Below, piece by piece: positions 45,647 to 54,698 of a stretch of DNA of 64,000 nt. The DNA comes from Pseudomonas putida. GTDB taxonomy: Bacteria > Pseudomonadota > Gammaproteobacteria > Pseudomonadales > Pseudomonadaceae. Each line of letters opens with the position of its first letter. Position 1 is the first letter of the stretch. The DNA lies in contig NZ_CP029693.1 of assembly GCF_003228315.1 (NCBI RefSeq), positions 744,001 through 808,000 on the forward strand, given 5' to 3'. The notes beneath the pieces are model-generated. The model made no database searches, was not told the origin of the DNA, and was given only the letters and a program-made list of their open reading frames with translations. Both the position numbers and the translations under genes were made by a program.

Positions 45647-46872
45647 AGCAAGACATCCTCAATGATCACGTTGCCGCTCAGGATATCGTCTTCGCTCTTG
45701 GCGACAGGCTGTATTGCGACGCGTCTGATGATTTTCGCGTTGGCGTTGATTTGTTTCTCGACGAGTGTGAGGAAGCACATCATGCATGACTCTTGATCTA
45801 AGATCTTGGTCTCCTCAGCTTGAAAGAAGTAGCCTGCAGCCGAGATCTTGATAGAGGACTTGGCTGCCTCGTTGAGCAGGCGCTGACTAACCACCACAAG
45901 TGGCGATCCTTTTATGAGTGCCGCTTTCGGTGTAGCTTCATCGACCAGTGTGCCTGGCTTTCGTGTCTTGGCGGGTACCGCGACTGCCTTCTCAATGCTC
46001 TTTGCGACTTCGACCAAAGCGTCCCGAATATCTTGATTCCCGAGGTCAGGTACCAGCTGAATTTTCAGGGGCTCATGGTGATACGCCCACTCCGGGATTT
46101 CAGGGTACTCATCAGGAGAGCGCACCTCATATTCGGGATGCTTCTGCAGATAGAGCTGCAGAGCACGAATGCGCCGCGCGCGAGGGGCGACCGTCCTGAT
46201 TTTATAGAGGTAGGTCTTGAGCACCTGAATGATGTCGACAGCCCTGGAGCGCCATTCGGAAAGCTTATCCAGGATATGGCTATGGTAGAGAGCTTCGAGT
46301 ATCTCTCGTTCTGGGGGGGTTAGTTCCTCTAGGATCGCTTCACCATCGAACATGCTCATCGCTTTGAGGATGCGTTCAAGTTGATTCAGGTAGTGTTGGG
46401 TCTGCTTTTCCTTTTCCTTGTAGGTACTGACATTGCCGAAGTTGTTTTCAGCGGCAGTACGGACAAGGAGGAGGAAGTCATTCATGGCCTCCGCCATTTC
46501 GTATAAGGTCGCGTCGATGTCACCTTGAATCAGCAGCGAATCATCGAAGCGATTCTGCAAACAGGCGTCCGAGTAATCGTCCATAAGCTTGACGAGGCGT
46601 GCCATCTGCTCACCAAAATCCGCCGAGACGTCGTAGTTTCTCGTGCGATGCGTAGCCTCGTTGAGCAGGCGATTCAGGGTAGGGGATAGTCGATAGGTGT
46701 TCTCAACAGCGGCGTTGATACGCACGGCCCTAATCTGCTGAAGTTTCGTCAGCGCTCGAGCATTCTCATTGTCTCGAGTGACATAGCCGGCGGAATACAT
46801 CTGGGCGATCAAGTTACGGTTTTTATGAAGAAGCTCTAGGTGCTTCACCACCGACTCTTGGAGCGCGCTCAT
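45634..46872 (-). CDS. jetA: JetA/MksF-like kleisin subunit
   Basis: 412 residues. The N-terminal 200 residues are helical, as in a kleisin N-domain that contacts the SMC neck. The middle (SEWRSRAVDIIQVLKTYLYKIRTVAPRARRIRALQLYLQKHPEYE) is helical, and the C-terminal part (LVVVSQRLLNEAAKSSIKISAAGYFFQAEETKI) could be a winged helix. Assignment rests mainly on position between KITE and TOPRIM genes and on length. It overlaps the KITE gene by 4 bases (ATGA). It would bridge the SMC heads. The symbol is by analogy. Confidence 0.7.
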   Translation of the reverse strand: MSALQESVVKHLELLHKNRNLIAQMYSAGYVTRDNENARALTKLQQIRAVRINAAVENTYRLSPTLNRLLNEATHRTRNYDVSADFGEQMARLVKLMDDYSDACLQNRFDDSLLIQGDIDATLYEMAEAMNDFLLLVRTAAENNFGNVSTYKEKEKQTQHYLNQLERILKAMSMFDGEAILEELTPPEREILEALYHSHILDKLSEWRSRAVDIIQVLKTYLYKIRTVAPRARRIRALQLYLQKHPEYEVRSPDEYPEIPEWAYHHEPLKIQLVPDLGNQDIRDALVEVAKSIEKAVAVPAKTRKPGTLVDEATPKAALIKGSPLVVVSQRLLNEAAKSSIKISAAGYFFQAEETKILDQESCMMCFLTLVEKQINANAKIIRRVAIQPVAKSEDDILSGNVIIEDVLLCQR

Positions 46873-47486
46873 GAGTCAGCTCTCTTTTCGTACTCGCTAT
46901 CCTCTTCAGAAATTTCGTCATGCAGCATCAGGTACTCAATGGCCTCCATGAGCCACTCTATGCGACCCGTGAACATATATATCTCTGACTCTGGATTGAC
47001 GAGAAGCAGATACCCTTCGTTCTGAAAGCGCTTAACGATTTTGTTCAGGCGCTCACGATCTGAGCCGTCTTTTGTGTTGATGTCGATGGTTGTTTGGCGT
47101 AGCTGAAGATACAAGCTCGGATTTTCCGAGATTCTGGCCATCATCTGGTTGAGATTAAGAACCTGGCCAGCAGCGACTGAGTCATCATCTCCAGTGATGC
47201 GCATCACCAGTTCAAGGAAAGACACCATGGGGCGTAGGGTATTTTTGACCTCAGTGAAGCGTTTCTTCGCATCTCTTTTTCCCTCGACGTCGATGTCCGC
47301 GTGGGCGGCGAAGAACGCGCCGCCATCCCGGGTCGTCGTTAGCCTTAGGTCGATCCGCCTTAGGTATTTATCGAGATCATCATGATGTGTTGAGTTAGCC
47401 AAAAACTGATGGCCTTCATAATCTGTGATCTGGCAGATGAACCCACCTCCCATGAGCGCGGTCGCCACACGTGCAAAGATGCTCAT
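46869..47486 (-). CDS. jetB: JetB/MksE-like KITE subunit
   Basis: 205 residues, the right size for the winged-helix KITE protein that binds the kleisin. The C-terminal part (ERLNKIVKRFQNEGYLLLVNPESEIYMFTGRIEWLMEAIEYL) reads like the second winged helix of MksE/MukE proteins. An acidic tail follows. It is joined to both neighbours by ATGA overlaps, so the subunits are probably made in fixed ratio. It does not look like the DUF4194 protein of type I Wadjet. The symbol is by analogy. Confidence 0.72.
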   Translation of the reverse strand: MSIFARVATALMGGGFICQITDYEGHQFLANSTHHDDLDKYLRRIDLRLTTTRDGGAFFAAHADIDVEGKRDAKKRFTEVKNTLRPMVSFLELVMRITGDDDSVAAGQVLNLNQMMARISENPSLYLQLRQTTIDINTKDGSDRERLNKIVKRFQNEGYLLLVNPESEIYMFTGRIEWLMEAIEYLMLHDEISEEDSEYEKRADS

Positions 47487-50400
47487 TCTCCATCCTCCCA
47501 GGCGAGCTCGAGCTCGCTGTCATCGCCTGCTTCCTCTTCAACGGAGAGTTCGCATTGCACCAAGCGTCGTTCAGCATCCAATTTGTATTTGTGCTCAAAC
47601 AGCATCAGCGTCTCAGCATCAGGATCGGGGAATGCGGTGCAGAGGGTGATTCTGTTTTGCCCGAGGTAGTTGCAAAGCGACACGATGTTTTCAGCATCAA
47701 TGGCCTTGAGTTCGTCCACACACCATGTCAGTTGGACAGGGGCGTTGCCGCGAACCTTTCCGATGAAGCCGAGAAATAGGATGATGAGTACCAGGTAACT
47801 CAGCCCATTCGAAGAGATGTTTTCAAGTTCAGTGCGATTGCGGAATTGGCGGTAGTTACCCTGTTCGCGCACGGAGCCCCGGATGCTGACCAGCGATTTG
47901 AACTGAGCATTGATGCCGCGGTTGCCGTCCCAGATGGCGAGGAGGGTGTTGAGATGGGCAACGGCATCTGCACTGGGCAGACTGTCCTCTTGCGTCCATT
48001 CCTCGCGGTCATTGGTTATTTTGGTGATCACAGACCAGTAGTCGAGCTCCTCAACACCCGAATAGATCGAGATTTTCAGCTCTGAGAGGTTGTCGAACAC
48101 GGTCGAGCTGTGTTCAAGGTGCTCCTGCAAAGACGCATTGAAGCTGGAGAGCTTTTTATTGAATGTCTGCAGCACACGGTGAAGGCCTTGGATTTCGCCG
48201 AAGATGGTCTTGGCATCTGCAACCAACAAACGCCGGCTCTTATCATGCTCAGTGGCGAACCAGTCTTCGACGACTCGTAGCGTCATACGAGCATCCACCT
48301 CTTCACCGGTTTCTGTGCGGATGTTGTAGAGGCGATCCTGGAAGTAGGTCGACGGGGCAGCATGTGGCACTTCGAGGAACGCAGTGCGCATCTTGAGGGT
48401 GAGCTTCCGCAGGTGCCCTTCGGACTCAGTGATCTGTTGCTGAAACGTGATCATGGCCGCCCGCAGGGAATTGGCTTCCCATGCGGTGTCATAGGCTTCG
48501 TGGCGACTGGTTGATACGTAGGATTTCAGCCGGTCTTCAAGGCAGCTGGCAACAACCACTAACTGACCTTCAATGCTTACGATTGCCGAACGACACTCCT
48601 TAATGGAGGCGACTACCTGCTCGCGTTTTCGAATCCAAGCATCAGTAGCCTCTTGAAGACGGATGGTGTCTTGGTCGAAGTCTGTCTGCCTTTGCTCTTT
48701 CTTAGCCTGGAGCACGGAGATCTGTGGAAGCACCTGCTTTTTCCAGATCTGCCATTCGGACAAGAGCTCACTCCACGATTTGATATCCTCAAGCGTCTTC
48801 AACAGCTCCTCGCGCTTGTTTTCGAGCATGGTAATGACGTTGACATCTGCTCCTTCGCCAGCGAGCTCTCTCTTCTGTTGCTCCAGGAAGAATTCGATGC
48901 TGGATTCGCACGCACGTTTATGAGCCTCAATGCTGGATTGAATATCCCTTATCTCTGAATTGAGCTGGATACTAACCGCCGACGTATCTTTTTCACGCTG
49001 CTGGACTAGAGACTGTTTCTTACTGGCAATGCGTCCGATAAATTCTGTGTGAGCCTGTTCGGCATGCCTGACGCGGCGCTCGCATTCGACCATTTGCGCT
49101 TGCGCAAGCTGGCGAGCTTCGTCGAGCATTTTACGCTGTTGAGCGTCCAGCTCATCGACCTCTCTCTCTAGGGCCTGTGTAGCTGAGTTGGCTTTCATCA
49201 AGGCGGAGCGTGCCAGTGTCAGTTCGTCTGCAGCGATTTTGATCGACTTTCGAAGCTCGATCTGTTGCTCAATAGCTCGCTCAAGTTGGACTTGAAACGC
49301 GTCCAAAGCCTGGTTCGCTTCATCAAGCTTTTCATGGAGCCTCGACTCATCCGCCTCGTCTGTGGCCTCGACGAACTCCAGCTCAAGCGCAATCCCGTAG
49401 AGGCTTGCAGACACAGCTGTCAACTGTGGGTGGAGATCAGTACGGTGGAGGAGACCAGGGTTAATGACTTTGGCTATGTCTTCTGACCAATCTGGACGGT
49501 TGGCTCTTAGGAAAGCGAGGAGGCTATCCTGGTCAGGCGTGTGAGCTCGTATGATCTCTTCAATCAGGTCTTTTTGTTGAGCGATGGATTGCTTGATTGC
49601 TCCGATCGTCACATCGTACTTGGACGATTTAGCCTGGAGATCGTCGACAAGCCGCTGCCTATTAGCGACTGATGCGTGTGAGGTACCAATCGCCTTGTTC
49701 GCATCCCTAAGGTCGAGATTTTTCTTGTCAATCCCGGCTTGAATCAAAGGGTCAACCGGTGGGTTGGCTGCGCGCTCCTGAGCACGTGCCAGCTCTCCAT
49801 GGCGTTGCTGTACCTCACCGACTAGACGATGGAGCTCATCGGAAGAAGAGTCGTCCAGTACCTTCAGCGCATCCGCGTGGACGCCCTCGATTTTCGCTTG
49901 AGCTTCGCGAGCCTCATCCCGGAGGACGTTGATTTTATCGAGGGCCACAGCGCGGAAATCATTGTGTAGCCGGTTCTCTTCATTGATCTGCTTGTCGAAC
50001 TTGGCCTTGATCCCCCTAGCTGCGCCGAGGGCCAGATCCAGTTTCGTGTCAACGCTTCTGAGCTCATCGTTAAAAACTGCCGCTTGAGCCGCACGTGCAC
50101 GCTTCTCATCAACGCCCTTGCTTTCGTAGTCCTGCCGGGCGGCTTCAATATCCTTGAGGTTACGGTCGCAAGCGTCGATATCGAACCGTGCGCTTTGAAT
50201 GGCCTTGGTTAGTCCCAAGGCGTTCTCTTCATGAGCCGCTGTCTCTTCGTCGAGGTACGTTTGCTTGAGGGATTGCTCACTTTCACGCTGAGCTTTTGTG
50301 AAAAAGAGATGGTCTTGCAGGAAGATAAACTTTTCCTTCACCTCTCGGATGGCATCTTCGGCGGCTTCAAGATCAGAACGGTGTGCCTTCGCGACGTCGA

Positions 50401-51265
50401 CCAGTGGCGTGATATTCATGATATTTTGGTAGGCGTTGTAGTCTCGAGGCCAGTTTTCTACACGCTTGCGTTCTGTTTGAATTCCCGCGGACGGCTTACC
50501 TTCGAAAACCCAATCGGCCACCACTTGTTGAAGGTCATCAAAATTGGCCTTGCGAGAAAACATTCCCTTGGTGAGCTTTTCTAGATGCCGCAGTGGTCGG
50601 TTGTACGTGGTGAACGCATAAACATCAGCCATCCCGAACAGGTAGCGCCTATGCGTCGGATCAACATGCGGCGGCTGCCACCCCTGGATGATCGCTCTGT
50701 AGTCGGTGTACGTGTCTACTAGCTTCTCTGCATGTGGGATCTTCAGGTAGACCAGGCGCTGCCGAAACTCCTTATTGAGTACGAACTGACCGTCATCGGT
50801 GACAAACATGTCACGTCGGAAATGGCTGTTCACAAATCGAAATCGGATCTTATCGGCAGTGGAGTTGCTGAGCACGACTACAAGCCGTCGGGTGCCATCC
50901 GGGCGTTCGTACTCATAAACGAGGTAAGAGGTTTGGTTCGGCAAGTAATAGTCGATGAACGAGTCCTTGCCTTGCGACACCACATCGCGTGGTTCAACGC
51001 CTGCGAACAGTAGCGCTAGCGAGAGCAGGGAGGTTTTGCCTCGACCGTTACGCCCGGTCAGCGCCATGCCTCCGTCAATGCCCATCGTTTGAACTCGCCC
51101 GCGGGATAGCGAATCGATGAGATGGATATTCATCAGTCGAAACAGGCCTTGTGGCGCGTTCTGGGGCGCTGCAATCACATCCTCCGCCAGCTGTGGAGGC
51201 TCCTTAGCCACGGCCTCCTCAGGTGCAAGAAGGTCGAGACTGGGGTTTTGTGAATCGGTACTCAT
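47483..51265 (-). CDS. jetC: JetC/MksB-like SMC ATPase
   Basis: 1,260 residues from ATG 51265 (AAAGGAG five bases upstream). Walker A is TGRNGRGKTSL at about residues 70-80. Two long coiled coils flank a small hinge-like domain (about 570-635, DSLLAFLRANRPDWSEDIAK). The C-terminal head has the signature SSNGLSYLVLIILFLG and Walker B LTWCVDELKAIDAEN. This is the MukB/MksB layout: an SMC motor that extrudes DNA loops, with partner subunits from the next three genes. It is the first gene of the operon, whereas in described Wadjet operons the SMC gene is third. The symbol is by analogy. Confidence 0.85.
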   Translation of the reverse strand: MSTDSQNPSLDLLAPEEAVAKEPPQLAEDVIAAPQNAPQGLFRLMNIHLIDSLSRGRVQTMGIDGGMALTGRNGRGKTSLLSLALLFAGVEPRDVVSQGKDSFIDYYLPNQTSYLVYEYERPDGTRRLVVVLSNSTADKIRFRFVNSHFRRDMFVTDDGQFVLNKEFRQRLVYLKIPHAEKLVDTYTDYRAIIQGWQPPHVDPTHRRYLFGMADVYAFTTYNRPLRHLEKLTKGMFSRKANFDDLQQVVADWVFEGKPSAGIQTERKRVENWPRDYNAYQNIMNITPLVDVAKAHRSDLEAAEDAIREVKEKFIFLQDHLFFTKAQRESEQSLKQTYLDEETAAHEENALGLTKAIQSARFDIDACDRNLKDIEAARQDYESKGVDEKRARAAQAAVFNDELRSVDTKLDLALGAARGIKAKFDKQINEENRLHNDFRAVALDKINVLRDEAREAQAKIEGVHADALKVLDDSSSDELHRLVGEVQQRHGELARAQERAANPPVDPLIQAGIDKKNLDLRDANKAIGTSHASVANRQRLVDDLQAKSSKYDVTIGAIKQSIAQQKDLIEEIIRAHTPDQDSLLAFLRANRPDWSEDIAKVINPGLLHRTDLHPQLTAVSASLYGIALELEFVEATDEADESRLHEKLDEANQALDAFQVQLERAIEQQIELRKSIKIAADELTLARSALMKANSATQALEREVDELDAQQRKMLDEARQLAQAQMVECERRVRHAEQAHTEFIGRIASKKQSLVQQREKDTSAVSIQLNSEIRDIQSSIEAHKRACESSIEFFLEQQKRELAGEGADVNVITMLENKREELLKTLEDIKSWSELLSEWQIWKKQVLPQISVLQAKKEQRQTDFDQDTIRLQEATDAWIRKREQVVASIKECRSAIVSIEGQLVVVASCLEDRLKSYVSTSRHEAYDTAWEANSLRAAMITFQQQITESEGHLRKLTLKMRTAFLEVPHAAPSTYFQDRLYNIRTETGEEVDARMTLRVVEDWFATEHDKSRRLLVADAKTIFGEIQGLHRVLQTFNKKLSSFNASLQEHLEHSSTVFDNLSELKISIYSGVEELDYWSVITKITNDREEWTQEDSLPSADAVAHLNTLLAIWDGNRGINAQFKSLVSIRGSVREQGNYRQFRNRTELENISSNGLSYLVLIILFLGFIGKVRGNAPVQLTWCVDELKAIDAENIVSLCNYLGQNRITLCTAFPDPDAETLMLFEHKYKLDAERRLVQCELSVEEEAGDDSELELAWEDGE

Positions 51266-51693
51266 AACTACTCCTTTAGCAAACAAGGTGCCGCCCGGAC
51301 GCTATCCCAAAAAATAATTTCTCAGCCCTCTTGAAACCAAAAAAAGAAAACGGAGTTCTTATATTTGAAAACAAAAGAAAGCTGAAAGTGCGGAGTACTC
51401 AACCGATCTTAGCAGCAACAGATTTAGGCCTGTCGACTCGATGAATTTCTGCTGCTTTTGTCTCGGCTCTGATTTTTGCTACTAAAAGTGAAGGCTGCAG
51501 AGAGCGGCTAACTGGACGCGTCGATCATGAAGGGCATCGTTCGTTCGCGACGTGAGTCGCGGCTAGCTTTTTGAGCCACTTTCAATCTCAAAAATGGGGG
51601 CGGGTTGTCTGAATGAGTGATGTGGGTGAGAGAGAGGGATCAACCTAGCCATCCTCGCCCAATGCATAGCTGTGGTGTGATGTAGATGGCAAG
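51266..51693. promoter_or_regulatory. Leader and promoter region of the condensin operon
   Basis: About 430 bases between the SMC start and the palindrome at 51.7 kb. The 120 bases before the start are AT-rich, which fits a promoter, but I could not single out a convincing -35/-10 pair. No gene seen. Confidence 0.4.
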
Positions 51694-51723
51694 GTCGCTC
51701 TTTCGGGCCATGGCCTCGGCTCA
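51694..51723 (+). repeat. Dispersed GC palindrome, copy 3
   Basis: GTCGCT, CGGGCC (51704-51709), then a partly decayed right arm GGCCTCG (51712-51718) and GCT. It sits five bases beyond the 3' end of the NYN/exonuclease ORF. It shares additional upstream sequence with copy 2. Confidence 0.55.
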
Positions 51724-51728
51724 CTTAA

Positions 51729-52211
51729 TCAGCCGAGCATTTCCTTAATGATGGATGCAACGTTCTTGGCATCGTCGATTCCTCGATGATAAGTACCCTG
51801 CCATTTCAGGCCCAACGACTCCACCGTTTGCATAAGTCCTTTCGGTCGATTGTCATATAGGCCGGCATGCCATTTCCTGGCATTGAAATGTGGCAAGCCT
51901 TCGAGCAGGGAAGGGCGCCGAGCAAATGCAGCATCGCGCTCAAGCTGTCTTGCATCATAGTCACCCCATGATGCCCAAGCCGCGTTTGGATAGGCGAATT
52001 GCTGGATGGGTTGAATCGAGTAATCAAACAGGACTTTCTTCCAGCCGCCGAGATGAGGGCCAGTCCAGTCGCCGTAGATGCGTTTCACGCTCGCGACGCC
52101 GTACTTAGCAATTTCTTCAAACAGGCCTTCGACGATTGCCGCAGGGGCATTGTCGGCGTCGATCAACACTGCGAGGCGCTTCTGAGCGTTATTGGATGTA
52201 TGCGTGGCCAT
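51729..52211 (-). CDS. NYN-domain / DEDDh-exonuclease chimera, probably a fusion by deletion
   Basis: 160 residues made of two partial domains. Residues 1-73 match the start of NYN/LabA-like RNases (VLIDADNAP, KRIYGDWTGPHLGGWKKVL, SIQPIQQFAY). From about residue 75 the text switches to the end of a DEDDh exonuclease (SWGDYDARQLERD, GLKWQGTYHRGIDDAKNVASIIKEML). The NYN part lacks its later aspartates and the exonuclease part lacks the first DxE motif, so neither active site is complete. The reading frame is open across the joint near 51989. Either a recombination scar or a new fold; the former seems likelier. Confidence 0.7.
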   Translation of the reverse strand: MATHTSNNAQKRLAVLIDADNAPAAIVEGLFEEIAKYGVASVKRIYGDWTGPHLGGWKKVLFDYSIQPIQQFAYPNAAWASWGDYDARQLERDAAFARRPSLLEGLPHFNARKWHAGLYDNRPKGLMQTVESLGLKWQGTYHRGIDDAKNVASIIKEMLG

Positions 52212-52425
52212 GGTTCATCCTTGAGTGAAAGCGTAACCATACCTGTAAACGAGGGGCTAATCTTGGCTTCGGTCGCGCGTATTCCCACCCACTAAGGGCC
52301 CGGATTAGCGCCGTAGCTGCCAGATTTAAAGTGTTCCAACTCGTTCCTCGGGTGACCTGTAATCCTCGCAGTAATCCAAGCTGTCGTTAGCGTCAGCGCC
52401 AACACCCATGCCATTGCTATGGGCT

Positions 52426-52638
52426 TCACAGCTGAACAATGCGACCTATAAGCTCTATTTCAAACTCATCAATGAATGCCTTTACCATCGCCGAGTATGG
52501 CTGCTCGGGCCCGTGCAAGCGCCTCATGGACACCACCCGTTTCACTGCGCGATCGATATGGCGTTGGGAGCCGCCGTAGGCGAGATCCTCTTCCAGCTCC
52601 TCAATGATTTGAGCTTTCTGAAAACGTAATTCTGTCAA
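52426..52638 (-). CDS. Hypothetical small protein, 70 residues
   Basis: MTELRFQKAQIIEELEEDLA then YGGSQRHIDRAVKRVVSMRR: helical and highly charged, with no recognised family. Amphipathic form resembles small regulators or antitoxins, but there is no toxin partner beside it. Codon use is plausible. Confidence 0.45.
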   Translation of the reverse strand: MTELRFQKAQIIEELEEDLAYGGSQRHIDRAVKRVVSMRRLHGPEQPYSAMVKAFIDEFEIELIGRIVQL

Positions 52639-53140
52639 AATGCGTGTGCGACTGGCCTCATGTGCATTGCTGGGTGGATGCTTAGAGCAACTAGTTTTCG
52701 CGAAGCCAGGTACGTTTGTGCGTAACGGTGTCTATCAGACGTAGGTGCCAACTCAGCACATTAAGTCCTCTCTGTTTTTCGCGAGGCCTGCTTTTCTGCT
52801 CAAGTCTGAGTCTTTCCTTGACGAACGCTCCAAGTGTCTGGGCGCCTCAGTGGAGGCCGACTTGTCTAAAGTTTTTGGGAAAACCTAGCGCTATGCTTGT
52901 ATTCATCCCATAGCACAGTTGCCAGCCTTTCGATAACCCGCCGCCTGAGCGGCTGATTCAGAATCAAAAGTTACCTGGTTTTTCGCCGACACCTGAAGCT
53001 TTAGCGTACCTTTCAAGGAGACGACATGCCTGCTCTACTTTTCTTCCTTGGGTTACAACGGAGGAGGAAGTGCAGCATTTTGTATCATGAGCACCTTGGG
53101 CGTCGTATGGCAAATCCCTTAAAACGTCATTTACAGAGCA
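52639..53140. other. Intergenic stretch, nothing recognised
   Basis: About 500 bases before the nuclease gene. Short frames exist, but none has a good start or family; I saw no repeat or RNA gene. Confidence 0.5.
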
Positions 53141-54391
53141 ATGGAGTGCGCCCAGTACATGCACAACCCACCGAACACGCAATCGCTTTTGGAGCGAGCC
53201 GGCTACCTAGTGAAGGAGAGTCAGGCGAACCTCGCAGCCACAGGCGAATCCTTTAACATTTTCGCGATCACGAAAATTGAGCGGGCAGAGGTCGCTACGC
53301 ATTCGGCCATGATTGCGGAATTAATCAATCCGCGAGGTAGTCACGGAAAAGGCACAGTGTTCCTTGCGCATTTTCTGTCCACTATCGAGCTTGAGCACGA
53401 GAACTCCTTGGACAATGCGCATGTTCGAAAAGAGCAGACTTTTGATGGTGGTCGGGGCCGGGTAGATATCGTCATTCACTTACGAAGTCACCTCATCCTC
53501 ATTGAAAACAAAATCGACGCTGAAGATGGGAACTGGCAGCTGAAGCAGTACGCCGACATCGGCATGGCGTCGGGCAAGAATTGGAACCTCTTGTACTTGA
53601 CCAAAAAAGGTACTCACGCACGCGAACGTAGTCATCAAGGGGCCAAATACCAACGAATCTCATACCGTGAGCACATCCTTGAATGGCTCGATCTGTGTCT
53701 GGATTCCTGCACAGACACACCGGCACTTCATCATGCATTGATCCAGTACCGAAACCTAGTTCGAAAAATCTCAGGAATGACGATGACTCAGAAGGCTAGA
53801 AATACTCTTATCGAGCTGTTGTGCAGCGACGATCAAAGCTTCAAGTCGGCTGATGCCATCGCTGAAGCTTTGCCCTATGCAAAGGGTGCAGCTTTGTTCC
53901 GCTTCTTCCAGGCAATTCAAAGCGAGATTGCGAGCGTCCACACACGGGCGCCGTCACCACCAGGGTTTCCTGGCCTTGAATTTAGCGCAGAAAATTGCTC
54001 GAAGTGGTTCATGGCCGGCAGGTTGAAGGTGAAGCATGTAGGCCTGTTTTTCAGTATCGGTGTTGAAAACATGCTGTTCAGAGTCGAAGTCGCGTCGGAC
54101 GCCTTACATTATGGTTTTGTGCCTGTCACCAGCGATGGTCTGGGTGGTATTGAGCAGCAGGCGGAGTCCATGCAGGAGCTTTTACATATTTTCCCGCGGC
54201 ATTGGAAGGTCTTCCAATGGCATAGCCATCTCTATCAAGACAACGTGGCCAGCAACATGCAGTGTCTGCTAGACCCGTCCAGTATCATCGATCAGATTCT
54301 ACAATCCATTAAGCACGTTCAAGGGTTTTGGCGGAGTTCTCAAAAAGCTGAAAGCGCCTATGACCTATCATTTGCGCCTTCGCTGGCGTAA
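53141..54391 (+). CDS. PD-(D/E)XK nuclease superfamily protein (PDDEXK_4)
   Basis: 416 residues, or 410 if the ATG at 53159 is used. The N-terminal half has the nuclease core: HSAMIAELINPRGSHGKGTVFLAHFL, then GRGRVDIVIHLRSHLILIENKIDAEDGNWQLKQY, giving the D...ExK residues, plus a downstream helix ending in QY. This is the family of stand-alone nucleases common in defence islands. A C-terminal 200 residues is family-typical but of unknown role. No partner gene directly adjoins it; a 70-residue gene lies upstream. Confidence 0.87.
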   Translation: MECAQYMHNPPNTQSLLERAGYLVKESQANLAATGESFNIFAITKIERAEVATHSAMIAELINPRGSHGKGTVFLAHFLSTIELEHENSLDNAHVRKEQTFDGGRGRVDIVIHLRSHLILIENKIDAEDGNWQLKQYADIGMASGKNWNLLYLTKKGTHARERSHQGAKYQRISYREHILEWLDLCLDSCTDTPALHHALIQYRNLVRKISGMTMTQKARNTLIELLCSDDQSFKSADAIAEALPYAKGAALFRFFQAIQSEIASVHTRAPSPPGFPGLEFSAENCSKWFMAGRLKVKHVGLFFSIGVENMLFRVEVASDALHYGFVPVTSDGLGGIEQQAESMQELLHIFPRHWKVFQWHSHLYQDNVASNMQCLLDPSSIIDQILQSIKHVQGFWRSSQKAESAYDLSFAPSLA

Positions 54392-54698
54392 TCATCTAGT
54401 AACCATGCCGAAACTCTCGTCTACCGCGGCATCGAAATCGCTGATTACACTACCTCCAAACCACGGGCTAAGTGCGTTAGCCAGGTTGAAAGACGCATGG
54501 TTCGATGTAGCTGTTAGGACGATTAACTGAGCGTGGGATGGTGTTTTGTTTGGAGTGTAGGCAAGATTCTGGCCAGCCACGAACCTGTCACGCGGCGATG
54601 CTTATGCGTCGGTTGGCCATGTCACAATCTTTGAAAAGAAGGGCGGCCTGCGATGCAAACTTTTTTAAAATTCAGCCTCTCCATAGTAAGGTTGCTAA

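Noticed and set aside
53141..53158. Exact start of the PDDEXK nuclease at 53141 versus 53159
   Set aside because: Neither start has a clearly better ribosome site, so I kept the longer form without treating the difference as a finding.
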